Of a stretch of 64,000 nt of DNA, positions 6,338 to 16,059 are shown one piece after another. The translations under genes and the position numbers were made by a program. Position 1 is the first letter of the stretch, and each line of letters begins with the position of its first letter. The stretch is taken from positions 1 through 64,000 of the forward strand of contig NZ_FZNP01000024.1 in NCBI RefSeq assembly GCF_900188105.1, in the 5' to 3' direction. The stretch comes from Actinomadura mexicana. Its GTDB lineage: Bacteria; Actinomycetota; Actinomycetes; Streptosporangiales; Streptosporangiaceae. The notes under the pieces are model-generated. The model was not told the DNA's origin, searched no databases, and was given only the letters and a program-made list of their open reading frames with translations.

Positions 6338-8614
6338 TCATGACGCCCGCAGAACGATGAGGGCAACGTCGTCGTTCGACGGCTCCGGGCCGAAGTCGCG
6401 CACCGCGCGCTGGATGCGGGCCGCCACGGCCCCGGCGCTCAGTCCGGTGCATTCGGCGAAGATCCGCTCCAGGCCGTGCCCGTCGCCGAGGAGCCGGCTG
6501 CCGGCGCGCCGCTCGGTGACCCCGTCGGTCACGCAGAGCAGGACCTCTCCGCGACGCAGCTCGACGGTGTCGGTGTTGAACTCCACACCGTCGAAGACGC
6601 CCAGCAGCGGCTGGGGCGAGGCGACCTCGCGAACGTCGCCCTCCGGGTCGAGCACCAGCGGGGGCGGGTGCCCCGCGCTCGTCAGTTTGATCGTCACGCC
6701 GTCGCGGCGCCGGCGGGCCGCGATCTCGCCGTGCAGCAGGGTGAGCAGCCGCCCGCGCTCCCCCTCGCCGAGAATGAGCCGGTTGAGGCGGGCGAGGACG
6801 GCCGGGACGGACAGGTTCTCGGCGGCGAGGATGCGCAGCGCGTGCCGGGCCAGGCCGGTGACGGCGGCGGCCTCGGGGCCGGTGCCGCACACGTCGCCGA
6901 TGGCGAACCGCCAGCGGGACGCGGGGGCCGGTCCGCCGGGCAGGCGGCCGCTTTCGAAGACGTCGTAGAAGTCGCCGCCGACCTCGCTGCCCTCCCCGGC
7001 GGGCTCGTAGACCACCGCCACCTCCAGGCCGGGGATCTCGGGGATGCCGGGCGGCAGCAGGCTGCGCTGCAGGGCGCTGCTCATGGCGGTCTGGGCGGAG
7101 AACAGGCGCGCGTTGTCGACGGCGAGGGCGGCGCGGCGGCTCAGCTCCTCGGCCAGCTCGAGCGCGCTGCGCGGGAAGCGGTCGCCGGCCGGGCGGCCGA
7201 TCACGATGGTGCCGATGCGCCGGCCGCGGGCGATCAGCGGGAAGGCGTAGACCTGGTCGGTCGCGGTGTCGCCGACGGCGGCCCGGACGTCCTCGGGCGC
7301 GGCGGCGAGCCCGTTCCACGGCCCGGGGGCGTCGGTGGGGGGGACCGCGCCCGCGAGTTCGAGCAGCTCCCGCAGGCCGTCGGAGCGGTCCTCGTCGGCG
7401 TGCCACACGTAGGCGAGCCGGTCGGGCTCGGCCTCGGTGACGGTGTAGACGGCGCACCAGGTGGCCAGGCGCGGCACGACGAGCTGGGCGACCAGCGCCA
7501 TCGTGCGCTCCTGGTCGAGGGTGCCGGCGAGCAGGTCGCTGGCCTCGGCGACGAAGCTGAGCCAGCCGCGCCAGGATCGTTCCAACTCGCCCACCCTGGC
7601 CTTCTCCAGGGAGAGCGACATCTCGTCGGCGAGCCTGCCGAGCCGGGCGCCGTCGGAGTCGTCGAAGCGGCCGGACAGGGACGAGACGGCCACGATGAGG
7701 CCCGTCAGCCGGCCCTGGGACTCCAGCGGCGCGGCGGCCAGCGAGGAGGCCCGCAGCGCCGCGGCGGTCGGGTCGGAGGCGTCCGCGGCGACCCAGGCGG
7801 AGCCTGCGCGGGCGGCGGGGGTGAGGGAGGCGACCGAGAGCTCGCCGAGCGGCATCTCGGCGGCCGTCCCGGCGGCCGATCCCATGATCAGCCGTCCGTC
7901 GCGCTCGGTCAGCAGGACGGCGGCGCCCTCGGCGCCGAGGACCTCGCGGGCGGTGACGACGCCGTCCTCCATGGCCTCCACGGCCGCCGGGGAGCGCAGG
8001 AGCCGGTCGCCGGCCACGGGGACCTCGCCCGCGCCGCCCGCGAGCCGGCCGTCCCGGGCATGGCCGCCGGCGGCCGCCCCGTCCCGCACCGGTTCGGCCG
8101 CGTCGCGGGCGCCGCGCTCGCCGACGGCGTACTCCTCTCGCACGGAGCCGTTCGCGGCGATGTCGGCGGTGTCGGCGGTGAAGGCCGCCTCGGCGCCCTC
8201 GGCGGCCGAGCCGCCGGTCGGCGCCACGGCACCGGCGGCGCCGGGCCGGGGCAGCCGGAACCAGACGCCCTTGGTGCGGCGGTCGTAGGAGACGCCCCAG
8301 GAGTCGGCGAGGCGGGCGATCGACGGGAGCCCGCGCCCGCTGGAGGCGGTGACGCCCGGCATCTCGATGCCCCGGGTGGGGTGGCGGTCGCGGACCTCGA
8401 TCTCGACGTCGCCGCCCGCCAGGCGGCAGGAGACCTCGAACGAGGTCCCGGCGTAGGCGACCGCGTTGGTGGCGAGCTCGCTCGTCGCGAGGACGGCGTC
8501 GTCGGCCACCTCGTCCATGCTCCAGTCGGCCAGCACCTTGCGGACGAATCGGCGCGCGTCCGCCACCGCCGCCGCGGCGGACGGGAAGGAGGCCGTCGCC
8601 GTCTGCCGATCCAA
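6338..8614 (-). CDS. HATPase-GAF-PP2C stress regulator (OsaC-like)
   Basis: The product of about 758 residues joins an N-terminal RsbW-type HATPase domain (residues about 9-125, with DAVLATSELATNAVAYAG and GRGLPSIARLADSWG) to an Ala/Gly-rich linker. One or two GAF-like sensory regions follow (about 195-490), then a C-terminal SpoIIE-type PP2C phosphatase (about 520-758: EVGGDFYDVF, AIGDVCGTGPEAAAV, SAGHPPPLVL, VTDGVTE, SNDDVALIV). One protein thus carries both kinase and phosphatase activities of a partner-switching module. Streptomyces OsaC has the same kinase-sensor-PP2C order and is divergent from the osaAB genes, as here. The TTG at 8614 is preceded by GAGGGA and starts at the domain boundary; a GTG at 8686 is a weaker alternative. 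It is the first gene of the operon with the STAS and RsbW genes. Confidence 0.85.
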   Translation of the reverse strand: MDRQTATASFPSAAAAVADARRFVRKVLADWSMDEVADDAVLATSELATNAVAYAGTSFEVSCRLAGGDVEIEVRDRHPTRGIEMPGVTASSGRGLPSIARLADSWGVSYDRRTKGVWFRLPRPGAAGAVAPTGGSAAEGAEAAFTADTADIAANGSVREEYAVGERGARDAAEPVRDGAAAGGHARDGRLAGGAGEVPVAGDRLLRSPAAVEAMEDGVVTAREVLGAEGAAVLLTERDGRLIMGSAAGTAAEMPLGELSVASLTPAARAGSAWVAADASDPTAAALRASSLAAAPLESQGRLTGLIVAVSSLSGRFDDSDGARLGRLADEMSLSLEKARVGELERSWRGWLSFVAEASDLLAGTLDQERTMALVAQLVVPRLATWCAVYTVTEAEPDRLAYVWHADEDRSDGLRELLELAGAVPPTDAPGPWNGLAAAPEDVRAAVGDTATDQVYAFPLIARGRRIGTIVIGRPAGDRFPRSALELAEELSRRAALAVDNARLFSAQTAMSSALQRSLLPPGIPEIPGLEVAVVYEPAGEGSEVGGDFYDVFESGRLPGGPAPASRWRFAIGDVCGTGPEAAAVTGLARHALRILAAENLSVPAVLARLNRLILGEGERGRLLTLLHGEIAARRRRDGVTIKLTSAGHPPPLVLDPEGDVREVASPQPLLGVFDGVEFNTDTVELRRGEVLLCVTDGVTERRAGSRLLGDGHGLERIFAECTGLSAGAVAARIQRAVRDFGPEPSNDDVALIVLRAS

Positions 8615-8941
8615 CTGTCGTCCCTCGTTCGAAGCGTTTCCTACCCGGGCCTGGCTATCGTGACAGACTGGTCGGCCGCCCGGCACCGAGAGCCGCGAAC
8701 CCGCTCGGGAATGCGTCCGGCCTGGGCCTTCACGATCCCCGCCACAACACGACAGACCGTAACACGAAGGCTACGAGGGCGGACGCGCGGCCGGTCCCGG
8801 TGGACGCCGGGACCGGCCGGAGGAAAGTCCGCCGCCGCGCGGCGACGTAGAGTACAGATGCGGCCGATGAGGCCCCCAGAGCAGCCAGGAGTCCGTGGTA
8901 TCCGGATAACCGACGAATCGCGGGCCAGGAGGATGAACAGC

Positions 8942-11900
8942 ATGCCGCGTACCGCGTCACGTGCCCGCCCGAACGGCGGGTACCGCGACACCACCCCGCG
9001 TTACAGCGACGCGGACCTCGAACCGCTCCTGAGGGCGCTGGTCGCCGTAAGGGACGGCAAGGCGAGGTCGGAGCTGGACGTGCCGGGCGAGGGCGCCGTG
9101 GCGGAGGCCGCGGCCGTCCTGGAGGAGATCCGGGAGAACGGCATGGAGCTGGCCTCGGGCCTGAGCCGCGTCCGGAAGGAGATCGGCCGGGAGGGGCAGC
9201 TGCGGGGACGCCTGACGCCGGGGACGCTGCGGGGCACCTGGGCGGGCGCGGTGGAGGACGCCAACGCGATCATCGACAAGCTCACCGACCTCGCCACCGG
9301 GATGAGCCAGGTGGTGGAGGCGGTGGCCGCCGGGGACCTGAGCCAGCGGGTGGAGCTGCGGGTGCGCGGCCGGCCGATGCGCGGGGAGCTGCTGCGCATG
9401 GCCAAGTCGGTCAACGGCATGGTCGAGCTGCTCGACCAGTTCACCTGGGAGGTCACCCAGTTCGCCCGCGAGGTCGGCACCGAGGGCCGCCTCGGCGGGC
9501 AGGCGCCGGCGCGCGGCATGACCGGCCGCTGGCGGGACGTGACCGCGTCGGTGAACGTGATGGCGTCGCGGCTGACCTCGCAGGTCCGCGACATCGCGGA
9601 GGTCACCACGGCGGTGGCCCGCGGCGACCTGACCCGCAAGGTCACGGTGGAGGCGTCCGGTGAGCTGCAGGAGCTGAAGCTCACCGTGAACACGATGGTC
9701 GACCAGCTGTCGGCGTTCGCCGGCGAGGTCACCCGCGTGGCCCGCGAGGTCGGCACCGAGGGGCAGCTGGGCGGCCAGGCGAACGTGCCGGGCGTCAGCG
9801 GCGTCTGGAAGAACCTGACCGACAACGTCAACGCGATGGCGAACAACCTGACCTACCAGGTCCGCAACATCGCCCAGGTCACCACCGCCGTCGCCGAGGG
9901 CGACCTCGGCAAGAAGATCACGGTCGACGCGCAGGGCGAGATCCTGCAGCTCAAGAACACCGTCAACACGATGGTCGACACACTGTCGGCGTTCGCCGAC
10001 GAGGTCACCCGGGTCGCCCGCGAGGTCGGCACCGAGGGCCGCCTCGGCGGCCAGGCCCGGGTGCCCGGCGTGAGCGGCGTGTGGAAGGACCTGACCAGCA
10101 ACGTCAACGGCATGGCGTCCAACCTGACCTACCAGGTCCGCAACATCGCCCAGGTCACCACCGCCGTCGCCGAGGGCGACCTCGGCAAGAAGATCACGGT
10201 CGACGCGCAGGGCGAGATCCTGGAGCTCAAGGACACCGTGAACGCGATGGTCGACACCCTGTCGGCGTTCGCGTCCGAGGTCACCCGCGTGGCGCGGGAG
10301 GTCGGCACCGAGGGGCGGCTCGGCGGCCAGGCGATCGTGCCCGGCGCGGGCGGGGTCTGGCTCGACCTGACCGACAACGTCAACTCGATGGCGAACAACC
10401 TCACCAACCAGGTGCGCGGGATCGCGCAGGTCACCACGGCGGTGGCGCAGGGCGACCTGACCCGCAAGATCGAGGTGGACGCGCAGGGCGAGATACTGCA
10501 GCTCAAGACCACCCTCAACACGATGGTCGACACCCTGTCGGCGTTCGCCGACGAGGTCAGCCGCGTCGCCCGCGAGGTCGGCACCGAGGGCCGCCTCGGC
10601 GGCCAGGCCCGGGTGCCCGGCGCGGGCGGCATGTGGAAGGACCTGACCGACAACGTCAACGGCATGGCGTCCAACCTGACCTACCAGGTCCGCAACATCG
10701 CCCAGGTCGCGACCGCGGTCGCGCACGGCGACCTGACGCGGCGCATCGACGTGGACGCCCAGGGCGAGATCCTGGAGCTGAAGACCACGCTGAACACGAT
10801 GGTGGACACGCTGTCGTCGTTCGCGTCCGAGGTCACCCGCGTGGCGCGGGAGGTCGGCATCGAGGGCCGCCTCGGCGGCCAGGCCGAGGTCGAGGGCGTC
10901 TCGGGCACCTGGAAGCGGCTCACCGAGAGCGTCAACGAGCTGGCCGGCAACCTGACCACCCAGGTCCGCGCGATCGGTGAGGTCGCCAGCGCGGTCGCCA
11001 CCGGCGACCTGACCCGGACGATCACCGTGGAGGCGCGCGGCGAGGTCGCCGAGCTGAGCGACAACGTCAACCTGATGGTCGCGACGCTGCGCGAGACGAC
11101 CCGCGCCAACGAGGAGCAGGACTGGCTCAAGACCAACCTGGCGCGGATCGGCGGGCTCATGCAGGGCCACCGCGACCTCCAGCAGGTCGCCGACCTGATC
11201 ATGCGTGAGCTGACGCCGACCGCCAGCGCCCAGTACGGCGCGTTCTACCTGGCCGAGATCGCGGGCGAGGAGCCCGATCTCGCGCTGATCGCCGGGTACG
11301 GGACGCGGCGGCACCGCGGGGGGCCCGTCCGGTTCGGGCTGGGCGAGGGCCTCGTCGGCCAGGCGGCGCAGGAACGCCGGGCCCTGCTGATCGCCGACGC
11401 CCCGGCCGACTACGTCAAGATCGGGTCGGGCCTCGGCGAGGCGTCCCCGGTCAACATCATCGTGCTGCCGATCGTGTTCGAGGACGAGGTGCTCGGCGCG
11501 ATCGAGCTCGCCTCCTTCGGCCGGTTCACCGACGTCCACCTGGCGTTCTTCAGCCAGCTGATCGAGACGATCGGGGTCACGCTCAACGCGATCCGGGCCA
11601 ACACCCGCACCGAGGCGCTGCTCGGCGAGTCGCAGCGGCTCGCGCAGGAGCTGCAGGAGCGCTCGGACGAGCTGCAGCGCCAGCAGGGCGAGCTCCGGCA
11701 CTCCAACACCGAGCTGGAGGAGAAGGCGGCGCTGCTGGCCCAGCAGAACCGCGCGATCGAGATCCAGAACTTCCAGATCGAGCAGGCCAGGCGGACGCTG
11801 GAGGAGCGCGCCGAGCAGCTGGCGATCTCCTCGCGGTACAAGTCGGAGTTCCTGGCGAACATGTCGCACGAGCTGCGCACGCCGCTGAACAGCCTGCTGG

Positions 11901-13183
11901 TGCTGGCCAAGCTGCTGTCGGAGAACCAGGACGGCAACCTCACCGACAAGCAGGTGGAGTTCGCCCGGACGATCCACGAGTCCGGCACCGACCTGCTGGA
12001 GCTGATCAACGACATTCTGGACCTGGCGAAGGTCGAGGCCGGGAAGATGGAGGCGCACCCGCAGCGGCTCTCGGTGTCGGCGCTGGTCGACTACGTGGAC
12101 GCCACGTTCCGCCCGCTGTCGGTGGACAAGGGCCTGCAGTTCGGGGTGGAGGTCGCGCCGGACGTCCCGGCCGCCCTCAACACCGACGAGCAGCGGCTGC
12201 AGCAGGTACTGCGGAACCTGCTGTCGAACGCGGTGAAGTTCACCGCCGAGGGCGAGGTGCGGCTGCTGATCGAGCGGGCCGGCGACATCGACTTCACGCT
12301 GCCGGCGCTGTGGAACACCCCCGACGTGATCGCGTTCCGGGTGATCGACACCGGCATCGGGGTGAGCGCCGACAAGCTCCAGGAGATCTTCGAGCCGTTC
12401 CAGCAGGCCGACGGGACCACGAGCCGCCGCTACGGCGGCACCGGTCTCGGGCTGTCGATCAGCCGCAACATCGCGCGGCTGCTGGGCGGGGAGATCCACG
12501 CCGAGAGCCAGCCGGGCCGCGGCAGCGTGTTCACGCTCTACCTGCCCGCCCAGTACAGCGACCGCGACGACCGGCGCCGCTCGACGCCGCCGGACGAGGC
12601 GGTCGTCGCGGGCGCGGAGGGCGCGCCCGCGATGATCTCCGGGGCCGCGCACGGGAACGGCGGCGTCGGGGGGGCGGGCGCGGAGGGCGCGCCGGCGGCG
12701 GAGCAGCGCCCGCCCGGCGGGGAGCGCCCCGGCAAGTCCGAGCGAGCGCTGAACGGGATGCTGCGGGAGCCGCCCAAGGACTTCCTCGACACGGTCCTGT
12801 CGGGCCGCAAGGTCCTGATCGTCGACGACGACGTGCGCAACGTGTTCGCGCTCACCAGCGTCCTGGAGGGCTACGGCATGGAGGTCCTGTACGCCGAGGA
12901 CGGGCAGGCCGGGATCGACGTCCTGCACCGCAACCCCGATGTGGCGGTCGTGCTGATGGACATCATGATGCCGGGCCTGGACGGCTACGCCACCACGGCC
13001 GCGATCAGGGAGATGCCGCAGTTCGCCGAGTTGCCGATCATCGTCATCACGGCCAAGGTGATGAAGGAGGACCGGGAGAAGAGCCTTGCCTCGGGCGCGT
13101 CGGACTATGTGCCGAAGCCCGTGGACGTGGACCATCTCCTTGATGTCATGAGGAACTGGCTGCAGCCCTCCATCGTCCGCTGA
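8942..13183 (+). CDS. poly-HAMP hybrid sensor histidine kinase (OsaA-like)
   Basis: The cytoplasmic protein of 1413 residues has no obvious membrane segment. Order: N-terminal region (1-115), seven HAMP units (about 118-745; units 2-6 are exactly 92 residues each), a GAF domain (about 745-880), a glutamine-rich coiled coil (about 895-960), a HisKA domain with the phosphoacceptor in NMSHELRTPLN (His976), an HATPase domain (NLLSNAVKF, DTGIGV, GTGLGLSIS), an Ala/Gly-rich linker and a receiver domain with LIVDDD and LMDIMMPG (Asp1340). AGGAGG at 8927-8932 is 9 bases before the ATG at 8942; an in-frame ATG at 8933 abuts it and is less likely. The poly-HAMP plan resembles fungal group III (Nik1/Os-1) osmosensing kinases and Streptomyces OsaA. 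The next gene is its likely response regulator. Confidence 0.9.
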   Translation: MPRTASRARPNGGYRDTTPRYSDADLEPLLRALVAVRDGKARSELDVPGEGAVAEAAAVLEEIRENGMELASGLSRVRKEIGREGQLRGRLTPGTLRGTWAGAVEDANAIIDKLTDLATGMSQVVEAVAAGDLSQRVELRVRGRPMRGELLRMAKSVNGMVELLDQFTWEVTQFAREVGTEGRLGGQAPARGMTGRWRDVTASVNVMASRLTSQVRDIAEVTTAVARGDLTRKVTVEASGELQELKLTVNTMVDQLSAFAGEVTRVAREVGTEGQLGGQANVPGVSGVWKNLTDNVNAMANNLTYQVRNIAQVTTAVAEGDLGKKITVDAQGEILQLKNTVNTMVDTLSAFADEVTRVAREVGTEGRLGGQARVPGVSGVWKDLTSNVNGMASNLTYQVRNIAQVTTAVAEGDLGKKITVDAQGEILELKDTVNAMVDTLSAFASEVTRVAREVGTEGRLGGQAIVPGAGGVWLDLTDNVNSMANNLTNQVRGIAQVTTAVAQGDLTRKIEVDAQGEILQLKTTLNTMVDTLSAFADEVSRVAREVGTEGRLGGQARVPGAGGMWKDLTDNVNGMASNLTYQVRNIAQVATAVAHGDLTRRIDVDAQGEILELKTTLNTMVDTLSSFASEVTRVAREVGIEGRLGGQAEVEGVSGTWKRLTESVNELAGNLTTQVRAIGEVASAVATGDLTRTITVEARGEVAELSDNVNLMVATLRETTRANEEQDWLKTNLARIGGLMQGHRDLQQVADLIMRELTPTASAQYGAFYLAEIAGEEPDLALIAGYGTRRHRGGPVRFGLGEGLVGQAAQERRALLIADAPADYVKIGSGLGEASPVNIIVLPIVFEDEVLGAIELASFGRFTDVHLAFFSQLIETIGVTLNAIRANTRTEALLGESQRLAQELQERSDELQRQQGELRHSNTELEEKAALLAQQNRAIEIQNFQIEQARRTLEERAEQLAISSRYKSEFLANMSHELRTPLNSLLVLAKLLSENQDGNLTDKQVEFARTIHESGTDLLELINDILDLAKVEAGKMEAHPQRLSVSALVDYVDATFRPLSVDKGLQFGVEVAPDVPAALNTDEQRLQQVLRNLLSNAVKFTAEGEVRLLIERAGDIDFTLPALWNTPDVIAFRVIDTGIGVSADKLQEIFEPFQQADGTTSRRYGGTGLGLSISRNIARLLGGEIHAESQPGRGSVFTLYLPAQYSDRDDRRRSTPPDEAVVAGAEGAPAMISGAAHGNGGVGGAGAEGAPAAEQRPPGGERPGKSERALNGMLREPPKDFLDTVLSGRKVLIVDDDVRNVFALTSVLEGYGMEVLYAEDGQAGIDVLHRNPDVAVVLMDIMMPGLDGYATTAAIREMPQFAELPIIVITAKVMKEDREKSLASGASDYVPKPVDVDHLLDVMRNWLQPSIVR
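9308..11096 (+). repeat. 276-bp tandem repeats encoding HAMP units
   Basis: Units begin at 9584, 9860, 10136, 10412, 10688 and 10964, an exact 276-base period (92 codons), preceded by one diverged unit. Long stretches are identical at the DNA level between units, for example CTACCAGGTCCGCAACATCG starting at 9853, 10129 and 10681. Confidence 0.95.
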
Positions 13184-13254
13184 GGAGAGGAGCCGGACAG
13201 TAGGGTCGCCGTGGGGGTGCGGCGCTGGCGGGGACCGGGATCGGAGAGACGCGC

Positions 13255-13911
13255 GTGGACGACAAGGCCAAGATCCTGCTCGTGGACGACCGCGAGGAGA
13301 ACCTGATCGCGCTGGAGGCCATCCTCAGCTCGCTCGATCAGGACCTGGTCCGCGCGCGGTCCGGTGAGGACGCGCTGAAGGCGCTGCTCACCGAGGAGTA
13401 CGCGGTCATCCTGCTGGACGTCGTCATGCCGGGCATGGACGGGTTCGAGACGGCCCGCGACATCAAGCGCCGCAAGAAGACCCGCGATCTGCCGATCATC
13501 TTCCTCACGGCGGTGAACAGCGACCCCGACTACGCCTTCCGCGGTTACGCGGCGGGCGCGGTCGACTTCATCTCCAAGCCGTTCGACCCGTGGGTGCTGC
13601 GCGCCAAGGTCTCGGTGTTCGTGGAGCTGCACAACAAGAACAAGCAGCTCCGCGACCAGACGGCGCTGCTGCGCGAGCAGGCGGCCCTGCTGAGGGAGCA
13701 GACGGCGCTGCTGGAGGCGCGTCCCACGGGGGCGCCGCAGGATGCGCCCGGCGACCGTTCCGCGGGCGACCTCCTGGCCTCGGTCGAGGAGCAGGCCGAG
13801 GTGCTCGGCAAGCACGTCCCGGCCACGCTTCGGGACGAGTACGAGGAGCTGAGCCGCAGGATCCTGCTCCTGCGCGAGACCCTCGACGGGCAGGCGCCCG
13901 CCCCGGACTGA
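13255..13911 (+). CDS. response regulator with coiled-coil output (OsaB-like)
   Basis: The 218-residue protein has an N-terminal receiver domain with KILLVDD and the phosphoacceptor in ILLDVVMPG (Asp55), plus SKPFDP. A C-terminal coiled coil follows, with three near-perfect heptads (QTALLRE, QAALLRE, QTALLEA, about residues 137-158), and then a charged helical tail. There is no DNA-binding domain. GGAGAG is 8 bases before the GTG start. It lies 71 bases after the hybrid kinase gene, as osaB follows osaA in Streptomyces, so it is the probable phosphotransfer partner; output is likely through protein-protein contact. Confidence 0.85.
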   Translation: MDDKAKILLVDDREENLIALEAILSSLDQDLVRARSGEDALKALLTEEYAVILLDVVMPGMDGFETARDIKRRKKTRDLPIIFLTAVNSDPDYAFRGYAAGAVDFISKPFDPWVLRAKVSVFVELHNKNKQLRDQTALLREQAALLREQTALLEARPTGAPQDAPGDRSAGDLLASVEEQAEVLGKHVPATLRDEYEELSRRILLLRETLDGQAPAPD

Positions 13912-13937
13912 CCGCTTCGCGGCGCCCGGGCGGGCGG

Positions 13938-15338
13938 CTAGGCGCCGGCGTCCAGCCGGGCGCGGGCGGCGGCGATGCGGGCGAGGGTGCGGTCGCGGCC
14001 CAGGATCTCCAGCGACTCGAACAGCGGCAGCCCCACGGTGCGGCCGGTGACGGCGACGCGGACGGGCGCCTGGGTCTTGCCCAGCTTGAGCCCGTGCTCG
14101 GCGCCGATCCGCTCCAGCCGGTCCTTCAGCTCGGCGGCGTTCCACGGCGCGTCCTGGTAGGCGGCCTCGGCGGCGGCGAGGATCGCGGCGGCGGGCTCCT
14201 TCATCGCCTTGTTCCAGGACTGCTCGTCGGACGGCGGCTCGTCCAGGAAAGCGAAGTCGATCATCTGGATGATCTCCGACAGCAGCGCGACGCGGGTCTG
14301 CGCGAGCGGCGCCAGCTCGGCGAACACCGCGACGTCGACGTCGAAGGGCGCCTCCTGGAGGAACGGCAGGCACTCGGCGATGAACTTCTCGGGGGGCAGG
14401 GCCCGGACGTACTCGCCGTTGATCGCGCGGAGCTTCTTGACGTCGAAGAAGGCGGGCGAGGTGTTGACGTCCTCGATGCGGAACTCCTCGACCATCACGT
14501 CCCAGGGGAGGATCTCGCGGTCGTCGGACGGCGCCCAGCCCAGCAGCATCAGGTAGTTGCGCACGGCCTCGGCGAGGTAGCCCTCGGCGCGGTAGTCCTC
14601 CAGGGCGACCTTGTCGCGGCGCTTGGACAGCTTCTGCCGCTTCTCGTTGACGATGACGGGCACGTGCGCCCACACCGGCGGCTCCGCGCCGAGCGCCTCC
14701 CACAGCAGCTGCTGCTTGGGCGCGTTGGACAGGTGCTCCTCGCCCCGCACCACGTGGGTGATGCCCTGGCTCATGTCGTCGACGGCGTTGGCCAGCAGGA
14801 ACGTGACGGACCCGTCGGCGCGGGCGATGACGAAGTCCTCAAGGACGGCGTTCTCGAAGACGGGCTTGCCGCGCAGCAGGTCGACGACGGTGGTCTGCCC
14901 CTCGTCCGGGGTGCGGAAGCGGAGGGCCCGCCCGGGGCCCGTCTCCAGGCCGCGGTCGCGGCAGAAGCCGTCGTAGCCCTTGTGCTGGTCGCCGGTCCGG
15001 GCCACCACGGCCTCGCGGGAGCAGTCGCAGTAGTAGGCGCGGCCCGCGTCCTTCAGCGTGCGGACGGCCTCGGCGTGCTTGTCGGCGTTGGCGGACTGGA
15101 AGTAGGGGCCCTCGTACTGCTCGCCGTCCATCCCGAGCCACGCCAGGGCGCGGATGATGCCCTCGGTCCATTCGGGGCTGTTGCGGGAGGCGTCGGTGTC
15201 CTCGATCCGCAGCACGAGCGTCCCGCCCGACTGCGCGGCCATCGCCCAGTTGAACAGCGCCGAGCGAGCGCCGCCGACATGGAACATGCCGGTCGGTGAC
15301 GGGGCGAAACGTACGCGGATCGAAGAGGTCGAAGACAT
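13938..15338 (-). CDS. gltX: glutamate-tRNA ligase
   Basis: The 466-residue class I synthetase has the HIGH-type motif APSPTGMFHVGGARSAL (residues about 12-28), the RIEDTD motif, the zinc-finger-region motif YCDCSREAV, and the KMSKS-type motif KLSKRRD. It charges tRNA-Glu. Actinobacteria generally lack glutaminyl-tRNA synthetase and rely on GatCAB, so it probably also misacylates tRNA-Gln. It is convergent with the response-regulator gene. The ATG at 15338 gives the standard N-terminus. Confidence 0.97.
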   Translation of the reverse strand: MSSTSSIRVRFAPSPTGMFHVGGARSALFNWAMAAQSGGTLVLRIEDTDASRNSPEWTEGIIRALAWLGMDGEQYEGPYFQSANADKHAEAVRTLKDAGRAYYCDCSREAVVARTGDQHKGYDGFCRDRGLETGPGRALRFRTPDEGQTTVVDLLRGKPVFENAVLEDFVIARADGSVTFLLANAVDDMSQGITHVVRGEEHLSNAPKQQLLWEALGAEPPVWAHVPVIVNEKRQKLSKRRDKVALEDYRAEGYLAEAVRNYLMLLGWAPSDDREILPWDVMVEEFRIEDVNTSPAFFDVKKLRAINGEYVRALPPEKFIAECLPFLQEAPFDVDVAVFAELAPLAQTRVALLSEIIQMIDFAFLDEPPSDEQSWNKAMKEPAAAILAAAEAAYQDAPWNAAELKDRLERIGAEHGLKLGKTQAPVRVAVTGRTVGLPLFESLEILGRDRTLARIAAARARLDAGA

Positions 15339-15383
15339 GCCACCAGCGTAGAGCGACCCGGGGCCCGTTCGCGCCGGGTTCGA

Positions 15384-15962
15384 TCAGGGCTTCCAGTACG
15401 GGTCGCGGCCGGACATGCCGAGGAGGCGGTCGAGCAGCGGCGCGTCCTCGGGCACGGCGACCTCGGGACCGAGCGCTCCGTACTGGCGGCTGATCTCGGC
15501 CGTGGAGACGACCTGCTCCCATGCGGCCCGCAGCACCGGCTCCGGGAAGGCGGGCTCGCGGCCGGTGGCGACGGCGAGGTCCCAGCCGTGCAGGACGCAC
15601 TCGCCGAGCACGATCCCCGCGATGAATTCGGCGGGCATGCCCTCCTTGTTGCCGGTGAGGCTGGTGCCGCCCTCCCAGGCGGCCGGGTCCTGCCATGCCC
15701 CGGCGGTCCGGCGGGCCTGCTCCGCGAAGCGCTCGGCCCAGCAGGGCTCGGCCGTGAAGTCGTGGTCCTCCCCCGGCCCCGCGGGCGGCGTCCTGCGCGC
15801 GGCGCTCTCGCCCCGCGCGCTCCAGAAGATCAGATGGTTGACCAGGGCCCGCACGTCCCAGTCCGGGCACGGCGTGGGCGCGTCCATCTTCTCCCTGGGA
15901 ACCTCCAGGACGATCCGCGCCGCGGCCTCCGCCGCGGGCGTCATCCGGCTCCGGATATCCAT
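15384..15962 (-). CDS. TIGR03086-type DinB/MDMPI-like metal-binding protein
   Basis: The protein of about 192 residues has the mycothiol-dependent maleylpyruvate isomerase-like N-terminal four-helix fold: PTPCPDWDVRALVNHLIFW (about residues 29-47, where the histidine is a metal ligand) and ECVLHGWDLAVATG (about 124-137, second ligand). Family members are thiol-dependent transferases or of unknown role. The ATG at 15962 has AGGA 8-10 bases upstream; longer starts at 15980 and 16043 lack a site. It is divergent from the AraC gene at 16060. Confidence 0.8.
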   Translation of the reverse strand: MDIRSRMTPAAEAAARIVLEVPREKMDAPTPCPDWDVRALVNHLIFWSARGESAARRTPPAGPGEDHDFTAEPCWAERFAEQARRTAGAWQDPAAWEGGTSLTGNKEGMPAEFIAGIVLGECVLHGWDLAVATGREPAFPEPVLRAAWEQVVSTAEISRQYGALGPEVAVPEDAPLLDRLLGMSGRDPYWKP

Positions 15963-16059
15963 GATCGTTTCCTCGCTCATCCGTTCGAACACACGTGCAC
16001 CGTAGAACGGGGCCGCGGCGCCGGTCTTGAACAAACGCGACACCGGTTAGCCTGAGTCG

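Noticed and set aside
6476..8941. Long open frame extending the hybrid kinase gene upstream by 822 codons.
   Set aside because: It lies antisense to the HATPase-GAF-PP2C gene, and AGGAGG sets the kinase start at 8942.
8957..13135. Antisense open frame of 1392 codons opposite the poly-HAMP kinase.
   Set aside because: It mirrors the repeat and codon structure of the sense gene, encodes a His/Arg/Leu-rich sequence without motifs, and lacks start signals.
15985..16000. LexA-box candidate GTTCGAACACACGTGC upstream of the DinB-like gene.
   Set aside because: Only one half-site (GAAC) is right; the other reads GTGC, not GTTC.
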